A stretch of 64,000 nt of DNA from Rostratula benghalensis. Its lineage: Eukaryota > Chordata > Aves > Charadriiformes > Rostratulidae. Location of the stretch: the NCBI GenBank assembly GCA_013399305.1, contig VXAI01000117.1, forward strand, positions 2,212,869 through 2,276,868, given 5' to 3'. Each line of letters starts with the position of its first letter. The stretch's first letter is position 1. Below the pieces are notes generated by a model. It was not told the origin of the DNA, did no database searches, and worked only from the letters and a program-made list of their open reading frames with translations. The position numbers were made by a program, and so were the translations under genes. Positions 60,801-64,000 of this stretch are shown here, one piece after another.

Positions 60801-62339
60801 GAAACAGATGAACCATTAGGCCCTCTTCAAGCTTTTATTCACATTGTATAGAGTTTCAGCTACATTAGCTGGTATGTCAAAGATAGCAATAGAAGACATC
60901 TTTTTTCTGGAAAATTTATCCTAAAACCCCACAAAGTATTCTTCAAGTAGCAAGATGAAAACAGTATGTAAATAAGTCTAATTCCAGAAAAACAAAGGCA
61001 GACATGACTAAGAGGCTTTTGAAACAGGTAGCTAGAATCCCCTGCAAATGCTTTGTCTTAATCCTAACAACAGTGTTTTACAGGATGTGTGTCAGGACAA
61101 CTTGGACGGCTGTTGTGTGTGGAAATACATATAATCTCTTAGGGACCTTTCCTGTCTCAAAAAGGATTAGAAGCAGAAAAGGAAAAGATTTTAAAATTAA
61201 TATATACCAGGCTAAAAGAAAAATGTTCAGAGAGCTGTAGCCTTCTGAAACATTGGTGCCGCCTCTCTGATGGTAGGCTGTTGTGTAAATCAAAGTGAAA
61301 GGAGAAGAAAGCAGCCTACAAAGGTATTAATGCTTGTTAGAAAGGTAAGAAAGGTGTTAGCAAGTAACAAAAGGGGGAAGCGAAAATAGGAAGCACATAA
61401 CCACCTATTTAATAATCAAGGTATTTGGCAAAATAAGGAGTGCTGGTAAAACAGAGAAGAAAACAAAATCTACCTGCTTCTGTACCAGTATCAAAAGCCT
61501 TAATTACGTATAAAAACAATTGTGGCTGCTCAGTTACATGCATATATTCAAGCCAAAAATACTGCTGGTATCTGCGTTTCAAATGAGCAAATGCTTAAAA
61601 AATAATTTAGAAAAAGTTCTAACCTATTTAGGAAAGATCTGAGTGGGCAAACAGGGAGCAGGTATGGCACAGTTTCAAACTGACGTTATCCGTTTCTGGC
61701 TGATTGTGTCTCAGAGGCATATGATTTCAAATGCTCGTGGATTAACATTCTAGCAGATAAAGCTCAAGACAGGGTACGAGCTGGTGTGTCTGCTACACAC
61801 TACTGAAATTACATTAGATAGCACACAGGATGAGTAGCTAGCTAAGCACCTCTTAATAATGAAGGGGGAAAAAAAATCCATCTGATCACTGGGAATTTCA
61901 AACGGAACGACACTTGCAAGAGGCGTCAGGGGGCTAATGCCAAAGAACACCCTTGAAATCTCTAAATTACAGAAAACAATTTCTTAGTTCAAGAAGTGTT
62001 ACATTGAAAATGAGCGATTCCATAATAGATTCCATCTTGACAGAAAAGAGCAATCAATTGTAAAAATAGAAATGAGTAGCTTAGGTAAAAACAATTGTGA
62101 TGATCACATTTGGATACATGGAAAGAAACTGGAAACCAAAGCAGTTTATCTACATACATACTCAACACTTGAGTGGGATCACATGTATATTGGCATATTT
62201 TTCCTGGACAGACGGGAAAAATAAGATTAATTATTGGGCTTCCCTGTAATGTTCCCACATCTGAACACTTGTATATATTCTAGCAAGTGAAAAACGAAAA
62301 TAAAACCTGAGAGAAGGAAACAGAAAGGAAATTAGAAAG

Positions 62340-62715
62340 GGGAGGTGGGGAGAAATTACAATGGATTCCTAAGAACAGGAGGTGAAGTTCACAGCCAGAG
62401 CTGGAAGACAATAATGAGTTTTTCAAAGCTTCTCAGGAACAGCAACCCCACCAATCGTGTTGACCTGCTGCTCTCTGGAAAAAGGTAGAATCATCCCCAA
62501 TACCAAAGAAAGAGCCAAAACATTCAATACGTATTTCTGTTCTATATTTAGAGAAAAGTCAGCTGTTACAGCCTGCGATAATGAAATGCTTTCCATTCCA
62601 TCAGTAACTAAGGAAGATGTTCCAACAGCTACTCAACAAACAGCGCTGTTGTCCTCTTATCTAGCTCAAGCTTACAAACAGAAGGGATGTAATGAGATAA
62701 CAAGTGAGTTTTAAC
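62340..62715 (+). mobile_element. Fossil CR1-type LINE, ORF2 fragment
   Basis: An open stretch ending at 62714 includes PNTKERAKTFNTYFCSIFRE, then SIPSVTKEDV and AYKQKGCNEITSEF. This follows the order of the CR1 ORF2 region just before the reverse transcriptase core (xKEKAExFNxFFxSVF ... VTxEDV ... LxxYKSxGPDxIHPxxL). A frame shift at about 62470 joins to NRVDLLLSG upstream, the piece expected before it. Decayed and non-functional; opposite orientation to the fossil at 38630-39361. Confidence 0.7.
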
Positions 62716-63754
62716 CAAACTACAGCTGTGAACATACTCAGGTGTGGACAGGCAGAAAGGCCTGCAGACTGCATGGAACTGCATTTGCAGCTCTAATAAG
62801 CCCTAGCTACAGTACTAACATTAAACCTGAATTAAGGCCAAAAGTACAACTGTGATGCAATGACATCCCCAAATGCAGGTGTCTGTTGGAGCCCATATTA
62901 TTAAAGCCCTGCTGCTGTTAGCTAAACTTGGCCAAAGGATTACACCTCTGTCAACACCAGAAGACCGCATCAGGAAAACAGTGGTAAAGCCACCAATACC
63001 TATTTTTGCAGCATCTGAATTTTCCTAGAAGCATCCAGGTTGGAACTGTTCCACTAATGAGAGCTGAAATAACATCTCAACGCTGACCAAAGCAAAAAGT
63101 GAAGTGGGGTCTGGCTGGTAATGGGAGGTTTGCAGAACAGAGATGCAGGTGGAAGGCCTCAGGTAGGGGAGCCCAAATTGAACTGTGCATCCGTACGCAT
63201 CTTGGGGAACCTTCAGTTACATGAATGAAAAACACTGATCATAAAAATATCTACTACTGATGTTTAATATGGCTTCCTGGCAACCTCTCCTGTAACACAA
63301 AACCGTAAAATATTTTTTTAAAAAACAGTCTGAACTCTAAAATAAGATTAAGTTTTGCACGGTTAATAAGCACTATCGAATCTATGTGTCCCTCTTCATT
63401 GTGCAGTGGTGTCTCTGAAGCTGGGGCAGGTTGAAGAGGGAAATTTCATTTCAAACCAAAAGGAAGACAGTTGTTCTCACAGCCAAAAGCCAGACCGAGC
63501 TTTCACATTTTACACAGAAGCTGGATTCTGACTGAAGATGAAGACTGAATCATTGTCCCACCATGATAAGCGCTTCTAGGACCACCCACAAAAGGTCTGA
63601 CAGGAGATGGGAAGAGAGACACGCTCTGTGGTGCTCAGAGGGAAATTTCAGTGACTCAGTGGCTGCTTTCTACAGCTTATCTGACTCAAGCAGAACATCC
63701 CAGCCAGAGAACAGGGGAATCAGACTCCCGCTAGTTGTGGGGTTTGGGTATGCC

Positions 63755-63852
63755 TTGTGTCTTGGTTTTTCATTTATTTTGGTCAGTTGGTTTTTGCTTT
63801 GTTTGTTGTTGGGTTTGGTTTTGGTTTTGTGTTTTGGTTTGGTTTGTTTTCA
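63755..63852. repeat. Long G/T-rich tract with TTTTGG units
   Basis: About 95 bases made almost only of T and G, including GGGTTTGGTTTTGGTTTTG. The one-strand bias is strong. The GG doublets allow at most a weak two-tier G-quadruplex. The hydrophobic open frame over it (Phe, Leu, Val-rich) is a by-product of composition. Confidence 0.88.
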
Positions 63853-64000
63853 AAGAAGATTAGAGATGGGGCTGGGAGCTATCTAGGGAGAGGCACAGAA
63901 GGCAGCCCTGGGCACACATGCAGTTCCTATGGAGATAAGAGGATCTTCTTTGAGGCTGTTTTACTCCTTTAGGTGCCGCTGGAGACTACTCCAGCTGCAG

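Larger units (their letters stand above)
31241..64000. other. Non-coding region upstream of the RBFOX2 alternative promoter, probably intron of longer isoforms
   Basis: No exon of RBFOX2 or of another gene is recognised here. In mammals longer RBFOX2 isoforms start at a distant upstream exon, so this would be intron for those transcripts; that is inference. It holds CR1 fragments (38020-39361, 42290-42470, 51660-51945, 62340-62715), a GC-richer block (35100-36170), a candidate conserved element (47640-47960), a TA/TG microsatellite (57317-57350), homopolymer runs and the second assembly gap. Confidence 0.7.

Noticed and set aside
1..64000. tRNA, rRNA, CRISPR, endogenous retrovirus or other system-level loci
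   Set aside because: I saw no cloverleaf with A and B boxes, no regularly spaced repeats, no paired LTRs and no gag or pol-like frames. By-eye reading can miss diverged copies.

Overview
The window is vertebrate nuclear DNA, most likely from a bird. Two CR1 LINE 3' ends of the kind that dominates avian genomes, further decayed CR1 ORF2 fossils, low overall repeat content, many long homopolymer tracts and one CpG island point to this. There is no compact or prokaryotic-style coding. Two N-filled assembly gaps are present (332 N at 30510-30841 and 24 N at 58220-58243).

The only gene I can support is RBFOX2 (RNA-binding Fox-1 homolog 2, a neuronal and muscle splicing regulator), on the minus strand. 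A short first coding exon at 30480-30506 encodes MEKKKMVTQ and sits in a CpG island (about 29985-31240) interrupted by the larger gap. It has a good GTAAGG donor and joins in phase 0 to the common N-terminal exon at 4275-4499. That exon has a strong polypyrimidine tract and acceptor upstream and a GTAAGT donor downstream. Together they encode the first 84 residues of the MEKKKMVTQ isoform. The RRM and C-terminal exons are not in the window; they would lie beyond position 1.

Layout: 1-4274 is the start of the intron after the common exon; 4275-4499 is the exon; 4500-30479 is a 26-kb intron; 30480 to about 31240 is the alternative promoter and first exon in the CpG island; 31240-64000 lies upstream of this promoter and is probably the intron of longer RBFOX2 isoforms that start farther away (inference from mammalian gene structure). 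The non-exonic DNA holds CR1 pieces (38020-39361, 42290-42470, 51660-51945, 62340-62715), one perfect 46-bp tandem duplication (18957-19048), microsatellites, A/C-rich low-complexity tracts and several stretches that look like conserved regulatory elements by motif content only.

I found no novel multi-gene system. The best leads are the alternative promoter hidden partly by the gap, three in-frame start codons with rising initiation context, possible RBFOX self-binding motifs beside its own exon, and several candidate enhancers.
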